This document shows positions 43,886-55,209 of a stretch of 64,000 nt of DNA, piece by piece. The position numbers and the translations under genes were made by a program. How positions within the stretch are numbered: the stretch's first letter is position 1; each line of letters opens with the position of its first letter. The stretch is from the NCBI RefSeq assembly GCF_050624435.1, contig NC_134541.1:101118805-101182804 (forward strand), read 5' to 3'. The notes under the pieces were generated by a model. That model was not told where the DNA came from and did no database searches. It was given only the letters and a program-made list of their open reading frames with translations. The DNA comes from Tenrec ecaudatus. Taxonomy: Eukaryota; Chordata; Mammalia; Afrosoricida; Tenrecidae.

Positions 43886-44611
43886 CCTGCTGTGTCTCCA
43901 CCCCAGCCCCACACAGACAGCGTGGGGGGTGGGAGAACCCCACCTTCCCTCCTGAGTCTGTGCTGTCCCTGAGAAGCTAGCTCTGGAAGGCTTCCTGGAG
44001 GAGGGGGCTCAGGCTCTGCCGGGAGAGGAAGTTTTTTTAAATAATACCCTCACTCCTGCACCCCGCCCCTCTGCTTGGCAGTGCCTGGTTCTCCAGTGCA
44101 TCTGTGCTCAGTGGTCGCCCCCAGGGCTACTGGGCAAGGTGATCTCAATGAGGAAATGGCTTCAGGGGTCCCCCAAAGGCAAAGGGCTGGTGTCCTGGAG
44201 CTGGGGGCCATCACTCTTCTGTCCCTCTGAGAGCTGCCTGACGACCCTCCAGAGCCAGGCCTGCGTCCACAGCATGGTCAGGTTGGGCGGGAAGGTCTTC
44301 TTTGCCGTCACGGTCCATTCAGTCTCCCTTCTTTGGGTGATGAGGGCTTTGGTTATGGATGAGCTGGTGGATGGTGGTCACATATCACAGATAAACAAGA
44401 CGACGATGACGGCTGGACAAGTGTGTTGGGCCATTGCCCTCCAGGCTGCCCTGCCAGACTGCCGTCACGTGGGTCAGGACCTCAGAAAGTTCCCAGGAAA
44501 ATCCCATCAAGAGAAAGACCTGGCGATCGACCATAAAGATCACCACCTGCTCCTAAGAGAACTATCCATACGGTATCACAGAGGCCATGGCAACAGCATG
44601 GAGGCAGAGAG
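43886..44611. other. unassigned sequence
   Basis: No repeat recognised with confidence; 44440-44590 may be a very diverged AfroSINE. Confidence 0.3.
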
Positions 44612-44730
44612 GGAAGGGTCTGGAGTCAGCCCACCTGGGTTTCATTCCCAGCTCTGCCTCTGTGACCTCGGACAAGCCACGCTGCCCTTCCGTGCCTCTT
44701 GCCCTGCGTCCATCAGTGTCCTATGGGAGC
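44612..44730 (+). repeat. MIR
   Basis: 'ggagtcagcccacctgggtt' then 'tcattcccagctctgcctct' and 'gtgacctcggacaagccacg' are the MIR 5' half. It contributes part of the 283-codon false frame at 44139-44990. Confidence 0.8.
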
Positions 44731-45134
44731 TGTGCTTCCCTCTCCAGGGCAGAGCGGGCCAGCAGGGGCGCTCAGGGCCTGGCCGTGCCATTAGTACAGC
44801 GTCCTGCGGCCACGGACTGCACCCAATGAAATGTGAGCTCCTTCTTGCCTCTGCTGTCCGTTTTGTCCCCAGCTTTGGTATGGCTTCAAGAAGACCCCAG
44901 GTAGATGTGCCCTCTGCAGCTGTTGGTCTATCTTGCCAACGGCGGTCCTCTCCCCAATCTACAAGGGCTGTGAGGCAGATTATGCAGTGAGTATTCCAGA
45001 TCCCGCTGATGGCTCCCAGTGGAGGGCTGAATGGTGAAGGCTTTCAGCCTTGTGGCCCATCCAGTCTCCCACTCAAGTACTCAACCCTGCTGGTTGGCAA
45101 ACAAATAAACAAACAACCCCCCCACTACAGATGA
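44731..45134. other. unassigned sequence
   Basis: No repeat recognised. Confidence 0.3.
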
Positions 45135-45225
45135 TATGTAAATGAGCAGGTGTGGCCATGCTCTAGTAGAATTTTATCAAAACCAGGGATATGTGGTTGT
45201 CTAAATTTAACTTGTAGCTGCCACC
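45135..45225 (+). repeat. hAT-Charlie-type fragment
   Basis: 'caggtgtggccatgctctag' then 'tagaattttatcaaaacca' resembles the same old element type that is better preserved at 52150-52375. Confidence 0.45.
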
Positions 45226-45747
45226 TCTTGTTCTAGATTTAAAATAACCCAAGGGATTTGGGGTGAAAACAAAGGAAAATGGGAAAATGCTTCATGTGAC
45301 ATCAATAAACCAAGAGGCTGCCTTCAGGTCTTCCACATTCTCTGGAGCTGAGATTTGCCTCTGAGCTTCCTACCAGCCAATGCAGAGAAAGCAAGCAGTA
45401 TTTGTGGAGGTCAAAAGGGAGGCGCACCCCGACTCACACACCTGTGTGCACATGCACCCAGGACAGCACGGCTTCCTTCCTTCCCACATTGATGCTCAAG
45501 ACAGGGGTTCCTGTATGTAGTCTCACAGGGGCGCCATGTCCCTGATCAAGTCCCCATGGGGCTCTACTTCAGGCCCCCCGGGGCTGCTCTATCCCGAGCC
45601 ACACGGCATGAACTGGCCATTCCTTGTGGGCCAAGGGCAAGCGCCATCCCAGGGTTGTGTATATGGCAGCTTTGCCGCTGTTAGCACTTGCATGCCTCCA
45701 GTGTTTTCGCCTGCCGTTTGTTTATTTTTGGCAATTTCCTTATTGTA
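45226..45747. other. unassigned sequence
   Basis: No repeat or exon recognised. Confidence 0.3.
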
Positions 45748-45945
45748 AGGAGCCCTGATGGCATAATGGGTCACCTTGGTGTACTGCAAACCACAAGGTC
45801 AGTAGTTCAAAACCACCCGAAAGATGAGGCTCTCTACTCCTAGTAAGAGTGACAGTCTTGGAAATGCACAGGGACCATTCTACCCTGTCTTATAGAGATG
45901 CTACGAGTCGGAGGCGACCTGGTGGCAGTGAGTTTGGTTTGCCTC
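45748..45945 (+). repeat. AfroSINE, near full length
   Basis: 'ggagccctgatggcataatg' (head), 'caaggtcagtagttcaaaac' (B-box region), 'tacgagtcggaggcgacctg' (tail). Confidence 0.9.
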
Positions 45946-46009
45946 TTTTCTACACTACCTCCCCCTTACCCAGGTCCAAACTTGCCTCCCTCAAGCATGT
46001 GACTTCCTC

Positions 46010-46240
46010 TCCCTCCCTCCCTCTCTCCCTTTGCCACTGCTGGTAATCATCAACGAATGTTTATTTTGGTATGAAAAACCTTTTCTTGACATTTTATACA
46101 GTGTTATACAGTAGTCTCATAGTGTTTGTCTTTTGGTGATGGACTAATTACACTCAGCACAATGTCCTCCTGGTTCATTCATGTGGGACCAAGTTCAATT
46201 CTATAAACAGCCCTGTAGATCGGTAGGAACTATTAACTGA
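46010..46240 (-). repeat. old L1 3'-region fragment
   Basis: 'ttgtcttttggtgatggact' then 'cactcagcacaatgtcctcc' then 'tggttcattcatgtggga' keeps the L1M complement order. Confidence 0.65.
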
Positions 46241-46245
46241 TTATA

Positions 46246-46905
46246 TGGGTGTGTTAGAGAAACAAAACCAGGGCACTTATGATTTTATAGATAGATAGAT
46301 AGATATAGAGATAGATAGAGATAGAGATAGATAGGTTTATGCAGTGAGAAGGAATCTCACAGCTAATTAGTCCACACAGCAGGACAGAGAGCTCACTCAG
46401 TTTAACTCCCTTTGTGTAATATCTGGAAGTCTTTCAACTCTTAAGGGCTGCTGGGTCCAAGGTCAAGGAAGCAGACAGTGGAGTCCTCCCTTGGGTAAGG
46501 CAAGCAGTCTGCCAACAGGCAGCAGGCAGCAGGGTGGGTCAGAGCTACAGCAAAGCAGGCCCCCATGGGATTCCAAACTCAGGCAATGCAAGGTGACAGG
46601 ATCCACTAGCCTCAAGCAATGTACATACGGGCAGCGTGGCGAAGCAGGTCTTGGAGTCTCAAGCTCTGGCAACAGGATCCACGGGTTGGCTTGGCCCACA
46701 GGTGGTGTAGCTCATAGGTTGAGGCAGCGAACTAGCCAAAGCAGCAGACTGATGGTCCGATGACCAGAGAGCAAGGGGGGGCGGGGGGGCGGTGCAGGCC
46801 TTGCTAAGCCATCGATCTCTTTGCCTTCCAATCAAACTGCAACCTGATTAATCGCACATGCTCCTATTGGCCAGGTTGGCACAATAAGCCTACCTGTCAC
46901 AATGA
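46246..46905. repeat. 'TAGAGAAACAAA' repeat family, copy 2
   Basis: 'gttagagaaacaaaaccagg' head, a (GATA)n expansion, 'cagctaattagtccacacag' and 'gggctgctgggtccaaggtc' shared with 63216-63560. Long CAG/GGCAGCAG-rich interior. Confidence 0.65.
46287..46336. repeat. (GATA)n microsatellite
   Basis: Interrupted gata/gatagaga repeats inside the family-2 copy. Confidence 0.95.
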
Positions 46906-47705
46906 GCTTTGAGTAAATTGCTTGCCTTCTCTCTAACTTGCTTTCCTTGCCTGTGTAATGGGGATCCTGATGACCCTCACAGGACTCTGAGGGTTCAGAA
47001 AATGTAGCTGAAGTGGACATGTTTTAGTTGGTTGCTGTTGCACAACCAAGCCCAGTGGATTAAAATAACCAGCTACTTTATTTGCTCACGACTGTCCGTC
47101 AGAAATTTGGACAGGGCTCAGCTGGGTGTTTGTTTTTAATTTAAGGTTGGGTGGTTTTATTCTATGTGACTTTGGCTAGGATCATTCTCTTGGTCCCTTG
47201 GTTGACTACAGCTTTTAGCCGAGTCAACTCTCAGCCAGACGTGTGTGTGACTGGGGACAAGGGTGAGCTGGAAGGGGCAAGCACCTTGGTGCCCCCTCAC
47301 ATGGCCGCTCTCCCATGATCTTGGGCTTCTTCACAGGATGATGGTCTCGGGTTGGATTTCTTACGGGGTGGCTATATTCTGAGAAGGAACATTCAAGGGT
47401 GAAGGAGAAAGCCATTTTCACATGTAAGGCCCCCGGCATAACAGTTACACAGTAGCACGTCATTCACATTGTATCGATCACATAAGTAAACAAACTAGGC
47501 CCTAAGGGCAGCTCAGATTTGGCAGGCGGGGAAATCGATCCCACCTGGACATGGGGGACCGGCACAGTCACATTGCAAAGGAGTGTGTGGGACGCCTGAG
47601 AGTCGCTGCCCTGGCCGGCCGCCATTGGAGACTCCGTCCTCCAACTGGGTGAAGAGTTAGTCTCTGGCGGGGTTAACGTCAGCTCAGGGGCAGTGCTTCC
47701 TCCCT
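46906..47705. other. unassigned with ancient repeat traces
   Basis: 47010-47120 ('gttgctgttgcacaaccaag', 'tttatttgctcacgactgtc') matches a common ancient mammalian repeat whose class I cannot fix. The rest is unassigned. Confidence 0.4.
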
Positions 47706-47855
47706 CTAGAGAAGAAGAAACTGAGGCTCACACAGGCTCTGTCTCTGCCCAGGGCCACGCAGTGAGCACCAACTTGGGCGTTGGAACCCAGTGTGGAGGA
47801 CCAGAAAGCCCACCATCTGAGCCCCTTCACTACACCGTCTCCCTGGGGCCCAGGG
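47706..47855 (-). repeat. MIR
   Basis: 'gaagaaactgaggctcacac' then 'cccagggccacgcagtgagc' then 'gttggaacccag' is a clear antisense MIR. Confidence 0.85.
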
Positions 47856-48464
47856 AGATCCACCCTGTGGTGGTGGACCTGGATCACGGAGTTCAGGACC
47901 CACCTCTTCAGGCCACGCTCACCTACTGGAGGCGACAGGCCAGGTCCCCGGAGGGATGGCTGCTATATCCTTTCTCGTGCCGTGTCTTCGTCCTTTCCCG
48001 GATTTGGCTGTGTTTTCCGGTGTTAGACGTAGCACAGTTGCTTTTGGAGGGGCCTCTGCCTCTGCTGGGTGGGTCCCGAGTGCGAGCCCACGGCCAGGTG
48101 CAAGGCCCCGCGCGAGGCTGGTTCCCACCAAGTCAGGTGGTAAGACCACAAGAAAGACGTTTCAACGAGCATTATCACTTCCTGGGACTCCAGCTCGGTG
48201 ACTTACGCAGACACCAGCTGTGCCTGGCAGCTGGGCTTCAGGGAGGGGCCTCCCAGCCCTCACAGGCACGCTGACGCAGGAGATGCGTAGAGAGGGTGAG
48301 GGCCGTGGAAACACCAGGAGGCAGTTGCTCACTCCAAAGCAGAGGGAAGGGTCAGTGGGCCGGAGCTGTCACAGGTCCAAAGCCGGGCCATGCTGAGATG
48401 GGCACCGGGCCCTGGGGGAGCCCAGGCCTGAAGGCCACTTCACCCCAAGAAGGAACCAAACTGA
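47856..48464. other. unassigned GC-rich sequence
   Basis: No repeat recognised. Frames to 193 codons cover the MIR and are not credible as genes. Confidence 0.3.
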
Positions 48465-48535
48465 ATCCCAGCCCTCTTGGCTGTCCTTGGTCACCCTCTC
48501 TGTGTCCAATGTCACCGTCATAAAATGGGCCTCAC
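48465..48535 (+). repeat. MIR fragment
   Basis: 'cttggctgtccttggtcacc' then 'tctctgtgtcc' and 'gtcataaaatgggcctcaca' fit the MIR core. Confidence 0.55.
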
Positions 48536-48933
48536 AGATCGGATGGGCTGGAAGCGCTCCGTGCCCATTTCCTTGTTGTGGACCATTTCCTTGTTGCTGG
48601 TGATGAGCTGGCAGAGGGCTTTGGAGAGCTCAGGGCCAGGCCCCCAGCCCATTCCCTGTACACACTGCCTTCCACAGGCCTGTGCACACCACACAGCCTT
48701 GCTCCTGCCAGGTGGGCAGAGAGGGAGGGTGGCCTGGATAGGAGGCCCACAGGTGCCATGGGAAAGCTGTCTGCCAAGCTGCTTAGGGAAAGCTTGGTTC
48801 TCTTCCGTGCAGGAGAGTCCATGGTTCGGGGGAAGTGTGGGGAGAGCGGGGCTCCTCTGCTCAGAGGTTCCCCCACTGGAGCCTTAGTGGCCTAGGGATT
48901 GGAGCAGAGGTGTCCACGACTTCCAGAAAGTCT
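48536..48933. other. unassigned sequence
   Basis: No repeat recognised. Confidence 0.3.
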
Positions 48934-50977
48934 TTCACTAACCCACCCAAGGGGCAGGTATTGCTTATATCTCCACAGGGAAAGAGGGACCAGACTTCAA
49001 CCCAGTGCTCCAAGATATGAATGCAACATAACGGCATGAAGCAGGAAACCAGTAGAGAGGTCTGAGGGGCTGGCCCCAATCCCAACTATGTGGACAGCTG
49101 CCCCTCCCCGCAGAAGAATTCACTTCAGAGGACAGCACTGAAGCTATAGTTCAGGGAGACGGACATGTTTGATCAGAGCACACAGGAGCAAATGAAGGGG
49201 GAGGAAGAGAGAGTGGAGCACATCCTGTCCCACCAAGCCTTGAGGATGATATTCCTGCTCAGAGCAGCCAATGCACAGAGAAGACCACATGGTTGACTCC
49301 ACTATGAGACACGACGTCCCTCACTGACCCATAGCCCTACAGGGGACAACACTGGAGACACTGTTGGAATTGTGCCCCATCTGACGGATCTGACCCCACC
49401 GAGGCAAAACACTAAGGGCGTGCAACAGAACAGCAAGGAAAGCAGAGCAAGGAAGTCCTGAGGGAGTATCAAAAATAGATTTGGGGGCCAGGGAGGGGCA
49501 CCCTATCATATTCGACCGGAAACCACTCCTAAAGGTAAACAAGCAGACCTTGAACTATTTAGAGGCTTGTCATTGTTTTTTGTTGTTGTTTTGTTTTCTT
49601 TTGTTGCTTTGTTTTGCTCTGTCTTGTTTTGTGCACATTATTATCTCTGCAGGTCTATCTAGATAAGATAGGCTGGATAAACAATCTGGAGGAGAAAATA
49701 AACAACGGGACCAATGGTTCAGTGGTGGGGGGGGGGCATGAGAGAAGGGGAAGTGGTGTTAACCAACCCAGGGACAAGGGAACAAGAAGTGATCCAAATC
49801 AGTGGTGAGCAGGATGTGGGAGGCCTGGTAGGGCTTGATCAAGGGCATTGTAACCCAGAGGAATTGCTGAAACCCAGATGAAGGCTGACCATGATAGTGG
49901 GATAAGAGGAAAGTAAAAGGAAATAGAGGAAAGAACTAGGAGGCAAAGGGCATTTATAGAGGTCTAAATACAGGCATGTATATATGTAAATATATTTATA
50001 TATGACGATGGGAAAATAGCTCTATGTGCATATATTCATAGGTTTAGTATTAAGGTAGCAGATGGATATTGGGCCTCCACTCAAGTATTCCCTCAATGCA
50101 AGAATACTTTGTTCTATTAACCTGGCATTCCATGATGCACACCTTCCCGACACGATTGCTGAAGACAAAGCCGGTGCATAAGCAAATGTGGTGAAGAAAG
50201 CGGATGGATCCTGGCTATCAATAGATGTAGTGTCTGGGATCTTAAAGGCTTGAAGGTAAACAAGCGGCCATCTAGCTCAGAAGCAACAAAGCCCACATGG
50301 AAGAAGCACACCAGCCTGTGTGATCACAAGGTGTCCAAAGGATTGGATATCAGGCATCAAAGAACAAAAAAATCATATTGTAAATGTGGAGTGGGGACCC
50401 AAAGCCCATCTGTAGGCAACTGGGCATCCCCTTACAGAAGGGTTACAGAGAGGAGACCAGCCAGTCAGGGTGCAGTGTAGCAATGATGAAACATACAACT
50501 TTCTTCTCGTTCTGAAATTCTTCTTCTCTCCTCCCCGCCGCTATCATGATCCAATTCTACCTTACAAGTCTGGCTAGACTAGAGGATGGACACTGGTACA
50601 GATAGCAACTGGAAACACAGGGGATGCAGGGCAGATGATCCCTTCAGGACCAGTGGTGAGAGTGGTGATCCCGGGAGAGTAGAGGGAAGGTGAGGTATAA
50701 AGTGGAAACCTTTTAGAAGGATCTACATATAACCTCCTCCCTGGGGGATGGACAACAGAAAAGTGGGTGAAGGGATACATTGGACATGACAAAATAATAA
50801 TAATTTATAAATTATCAAGGGTTCATGAAGAAGGGGACCTGGGAGGGAGGGGAACAAATGAGGAGCAAATGTTTTGAGAATGATGATGGCAAGGAATGTA
50901 TAAATGTGATGGACACAATGGATGGATGTATGGATTGTGATAAGAGTTGTATGAGCCCCCAATAAAATGATTTTTAA
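48934..50977 (+). mobile_element. T-family copy A, longest uninterrupted copy
   Basis: Up to about 2.04 kb, ending 'cccccaataaaatgattttt' plus A's. Similarity to copy B begins firmly at about 49096 ('ccccgcagaagaattcactt'). The 5' limit at 48934 is suggested only by 'aaagtctt' before it (48926-48933) and after the tail (from about 50976). Layout: purine-rich 5' part, a TTG/TTTG-rich stretch (49570-49640), an AT-rich palindrome-like stretch near 49975-50050, one copy of the ~240-bp unit, then a conserved 3' third. No frame is conserved between copies, so it looks non-autonomous; the A tail and target duplications of sister copies suggest mobilisation by an L1-type machinery. Confidence 0.8.
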
Positions 50978-51214
50978 AAGTCTTGCCCATGTACACCCGC
51001 ACCCTCAATAGTGGCCAGTTCCAGGGGTGCTCACTGGGTTAGAAACTATAGTAACTCAGCCCTGGGAGTCATGTACTCCACGCTGCTGGACCTCCCAGCA
51101 CTGGCCTGTCTGTGTGCAGTGGGCGCTGCTCAACCTTAGATGACCAGGTGGGGGTGGGGAGAGGTGGGGACATGCTGAGGTGACGAAGGAGACAGAGGTG
51201 CAGGATGACCTCCT
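50978..51214. other. unassigned sequence
   Basis: No repeat recognised. Confidence 0.3.
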
Positions 51215-51535
51215 CCTTTGACGTAATAGCAGTGGGCTGGTTTGGTGATGTGGAAGACCCAGGTTTGATTCCTGGCCACTGCACCTGTCTGTCTGTAGAG
51301 GCTTGTGTGTAACCATGACACTGAACAGGTTTCAGGCGGGCTTCCAGACGAAGGTGGACTAGGAAGAAAGATCTGGTGATCTCCTTCTGAAAATCAGCCC
51401 ATGAAACCCTATGGATCACTGAAGTTTGCTTGCAACTGATCACGGGCTAGTGCAGGCCGGGGCAGGGTTTTGTTCCTTTGTGCCTGGGTGGCCATGTGCT
51501 GGGGGGCAGCCTCAATGGCAACTAGCCACAGGGAG
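51215..51535 (+). repeat. AfroSINE variant with longer middle
   Basis: The body contains 'ctgaacaggtttcaggcggg' then 'cttccagacgaaggtggact', followed by 'gaagaaagatctggtgatct', and ends near 'cctcaatggcaactagccac'. An RTE-linked SINE variant with a central region absent from the ordinary copies. Confidence 0.65.
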
Positions 51536-51557
51536 ATAACTGTGCAGACATGTGAGG

Positions 51558-51935
51558 GGCCATGGAGTCACCACCAACCCATAGCGACCCTGTGCACATC
51601 CTCACGTGTTTCCATGTCTGAGCCCATGGTTGCAGCCATGGTGTCCATCCATCACGTGCAGGGCCTTCCTCCCTCTCTGCCCCTCCACCTTATCAAGCAC
51701 GGTGTCCTTCTCCAGGGACTGGCCTCTCCAGGCAACATGCGGCGAAGTCCTGCCGTCCTCACATCTCAGGCGCACTCTGCTGGCACTGCTTCCAAGACAG
51801 ATGCGTTTGTTCGTCTGGCGTCCACGGCACTTGCGATACTCCTCGCCGGCGCCCTCCTCCAAATGCATCCATCCCCCTCCATCTCCCTTATTCACTGTCC
51901 AGCTTTCGTGCAGCGAGATTTTCATAACAGGAAAG
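51558..51935 (-). repeat. RTE LINE 3' fragment
   Basis: Complement of the C-terminal block: 'ccatggttgcagccatggtg' then 'ccttctccagggactggcct'. Decayed. Confidence 0.75.
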
Positions 51936-52140
51936 TGGCCACTTTTCAGGTGTCCAAGTCGGCAACTTCATTCATACCATGCACAACCATCGCCACGATC
52001 TAGCCCCTAAATTCCCATCACCCCAAACTCAGTATCCCTTCCGCAGGAGTGCCCATCCACTCTGCCCTAGCCCAGGAACCACTTACAGCTTTGGCCTCTG
52101 GGCATAGACCCACTTGAGACTTCTCACGTTAGTGAGGCCA
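51936..52140 (-). repeat. old L1 3'-region fragment
   Basis: 'gcacaaccatcgccacgatc' then 'aaattcccatcaccccaaa' and 'caggaaccacttacagcttt' fit the L1M complement. Confidence 0.55.
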
Positions 52141-52149
52141 ACAGTGGTC

Positions 52150-52855
52150 ACACTTTGGTAGCTGGCTTCTGCAGCGTATGTTCTGAAGGTTCAGTTTTAC
52201 ACCGGGGATTACAAACATGTTCTTTCAGGGGCCAGATAGTAAATTCTTCCAGCTTTGCTGCCCATATGGTCTCTGTTGCAACTACTCAATTCTGTACTTG
52301 TGGCATGAACACAACCATAGGTAATAGGTACCTGAGTGTGGCTATGTGCCAATAAAACTTTATTGACAAAAACTACCATATATACTCGTGTATAAGCTGA
52401 GTGCTGAAAAACTGGGGTTTGGCTTATACACGGGTCAGTGGTACCCCAGTGAGGTGTAACATCGCGCGGGTGATTGCCATTCCTCTGCTGTTCAAAGCCT
52501 CACTGACAATGCAGGGCTTTGAATGTTTGTTTACTCGCATCTAACCAATCAGAGCCATCCTATGACGTGGACGGCTCCAATTCGCAGAAGCATCCAGAGT
52601 GATTCACTGACGTCAGCAGCTGAACTGGTATGGATGTGTCTGTGGCTGCACTCCATCTCTCCCCTCTGGTCTCTGTGTTAATTCACATCCTGCATTTCCC
52701 ACCCCAGGCTTATACTCGAGTCAATCAGTTTTTCGGGTTTTCCAGGTAATATTTAGGTGCCTCGGCTTATACTCGGGTCAGCTTATATTCGAGTATGTAC
52801 GGTAGATGGGGTGGCAGATTTGACCCACAAGTTGTTGTTGGCCAAGGTCTGTTCC
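52150..52855. repeat. hAT-Charlie-type MER element, split by a mariner-type MITE
   Basis: 'gggccagatagtaaattctt' then 'gcccatatggtctctgttgc' then 'aactactcaattctg' and 'ccaataaaactttattgaca' run to 52375; 'gatggggtggcagatttgac' continues at 52805. Removing 52376-52804 restores the expected order. Subfamily name not fixed. Confidence 0.65.
52374..52804. mobile_element. Tc1/mariner-type MITE with TA duplication
   Basis: A 427-bp element (52376-52802) with TA at 52374-52375 and 52803-52804. Terminal repeats CCATATATACTCG and CCGTACATACTCG (other strand) continue to '..tataagctga', with 21 of 25 matching; sub-terminal 'cttatactcg' is repeated at 52709-52718 and 52767-52776. No coding capacity. 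A different family from the MITE at 29535. Confidence 0.85.
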
Positions 52856-52951
52856 CTGTTCCCCAATATGCACTTTTCATCAACATCATTTCTCTCCCAC
52901 CCTACCCCAGACTCCATCTACCAGACTTCCTGACTGGAGCCTCACTATTTT

Positions 52952-53152
52952 ATGTTACTGGGTGTCCCCGGGTCAATTCTGACTCATACTGGCCCTATAG
53001 AACATAGCAGAGTTTTGCCACAGAGCTCTCTCACCTGTAATCTTTATGGGGTAGATTGCCAGGCCTTTTCTCCTATGGGGCCACTAAGTGGATTCAAACT
53101 GCCAACTTTTTAATTAGCAGCTGAGTGCTTAACTTTTACACCAGGGCTCCTT
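52952..53152 (-). repeat. AfroSINE, near full length
   Basis: 'cgggtcaattctgactcata' then 'ctggccctatag' (tail complement) to 'ttacaccagggctcctt' (head complement). Confidence 0.9.
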
Positions 53153-53157
53153 AATTT

Positions 53158-53690
53158 CCTTTTTTTGAAGACCCCAGATGCTATTCTTTCTGATGGTACC
53201 AGGTACCATCTAGTTCCTATATTACACTTTACTCTTACGTTAAGCCAGGTTGAATAGAGAAATGAATCCAGAGACACTCATATATGAGTAAGAGAGAGAT
53301 TTGTATCAAGAAGTAGTTATATATCAGGAAAGCATTCCAGCTCAGTCCGGAACACGTCTGTAAGTCTGATACTAGTCCATAAGTCCCTCTCAGACCCACG
53401 CAGCCACCTGCAATGATGCAGAATGCAGGGAGATCACAGGCCAGTGGGTGCAGAGTTGTGTGGACCCAATGGCGGTGTCTCTGGCAGCTCTCTGAGTGGC
53501 TCCGCAGCAGGAAGGTAAAAGAGAGAGAGAGGAGGGGAGGTTCCCAGGACCCTCCTTTTGAGCAGGTCATGCCTACAAGGAGGCACCATCAGGCCGTGTG
53601 CCCTGATTGACAGACAAGTTGACACGAAATTATGTAACCACCACAGCTATAGCACCCATGTCTAGTGACCACTTCATCGGTGCAAGAAGT
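53158..53690 (-). repeat. T-family-related fragment, split
   Basis: 'gaccccagatgctattcttt' and 'accatctagttcctatatta' (53158-53235) and 'ctatagcacccatgtctagt' (53647 on) match the order seen at 9340-9440. Another repeat lies between them. Confidence 0.5.
53244..53645. repeat. 'TAGAGAAACAAA' repeat family, copy 3
   Basis: 'gaatagagaaatgaatccag' head; 'ggccagtgggtgcagagttg' matches the copy at 4419; ends 'caagttgacacgaaattatg'. Confidence 0.6.
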
Positions 53691-55198
53691 ATCACAGCGA
53701 CCAGCTGCCCTGGGGGAGAAAGACATTCTCATAAAGGATTACGGAACCAATGCAGAGTTGAAGGGCGTTTCTGGCCTCCAGGCCAGGAGGTAGAAGGTGC
53801 ACACTGGGCTAAGTCTCTGCTAATGCCAGGGCTGTGAGGTGGAGGGTGTGCGCTGTCCAACGTCCTTACCCAGAAAGGGCCAGGCCAGCCCTCTAGACGC
53901 CCATGGCTGCTGTGCTGTGGTGGGCTGGGGGAGTGCAACATGCTGGGCTGTGAGGTGTGGCTGCTGTCCCCACCTGCCCTGTGAGAGTCCGCAGGCTCCA
54001 AGCCCTCCGCACCTGCAACCTGAGGCCTCTTCCTGTCCCATTGCCAGCCCCAGCACCTGCTCTAGGAACCTTGGGCAGCAGCAAATGGGTAACCTCCCTC
54101 CCTGCAGCCAATGTAGGCTTCTCAAGCCTGCTTGGCCTTTGATTCCACACCCTCTTGCCTAAACTGCACACCTTTGGGTGAGGGTGCCCTGGAACCCAAG
54201 CGTGGGGGGCAGAGGAGCCATTAGCTGCACGCCTCCTGTGTGCTGACCCCACCCTAACCACAGGGATGAGGAAAGGGAGGGTCAGAGAGGTCATGGGACA
54301 TGGACCCTGGGGCCAGGACATGGGGGAGGTTTGTGGTCTCACTCTGATAAGGAAGATTAGCAGGGGCAGGACACCATTTCTGAGCTCGTGGATGCCCCTT
54401 CCCCAGCTGAGTACCCAGGTCTGGCTACCCAGGGAGCAGCACGCCCCTTGTTGTAGAGATGCTGGTCTCAGCTGTGGGCCAGCTCGCCCCTCGGGAGACA
54501 TGGGGCCACATCTAGAGACATGTTCAGTTGTTATACTTGGAGGGGCCGGCATGCTGCTGAACGCCCTACAATGGAGGATGGTTCCTACAGCAGTCACAGG
54601 TGGGTGTCAGAAGCACCTAGGGTGGAGGCCCTGGTGTAGAAGGCTGCTCAGGGTGGGCGGTACCCCAGGCTTACTGTGATGGGGAGGCTAACACCCTAGA
54701 TCTGCAGGGAAAAGAGGAGCGATAATGCAGGGGGGAGCTGGGGTTTAAAACCTGACCCTCCATGACCCACTGGGGTGCCCACTGGCCAGGCCTCTGACCC
54801 ACCCTTTGGTGGGCACACAAGCACCAGGCAGTCAGGTACCTTTGTTTGTCCACCTGCAGGTAAGGTGTCAGGGCTGCATCCTCCCACCACCCCCATGCTT
54901 TGAGCTGAGCCAGCCATCCGGGAAAGCCGACCAGGTGGAGAACTCAGCATCAGGAGGGAGCGGGTTCCAGTATGCAGAGGACATGACCTGGCTGGCTGGA
55001 AGCACAGAGGACTGAGGCGCTTGCTGACTGGTGCAGGTTGACGACAACGGCCTTTGATAGGAATGACAACCCAACGTGAGGAAAGCCCAGACCCCACCAC
55101 TGGACCAACAGGTGGCACTGAGGTACATGGGAAAATATTGAGGTCCAGGATTTCATTCTGCGCAGATTTACAATCAACACCATGCAAACCGCAGTCAG
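53691..55198. other. mostly unassigned sequence
   Basis: About 1.5 kb, GC-rich. 54255-54300 ('gatgaggaaagggagggtca' then 'gagaggt') is MIR-like (antisense). Frames to 234 codons (53893-54597, minus) overlap frames on the other strand and show no known domain. Confidence 0.3.
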
Positions 55199-55209
55199 GA
55201 AATCAGGCC

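Noticed and set aside
44139..44990. 283-codon open frame on the plus strand
   Set aside because: It includes a MIR in the middle, lacks recognisable domains and sits in GC-rich DNA where long frames arise by chance.
48934..49096. Firm 5' boundary of T-family copy A
   Set aside because: The 8-bp 'aaagtctt' match is short enough to be chance. The boundary is left as provisional.
53893..54597. 234-codon open frame on the minus strand
   Set aside because: Overlapped by several frames on both strands, no domain, no splice or regulatory context.
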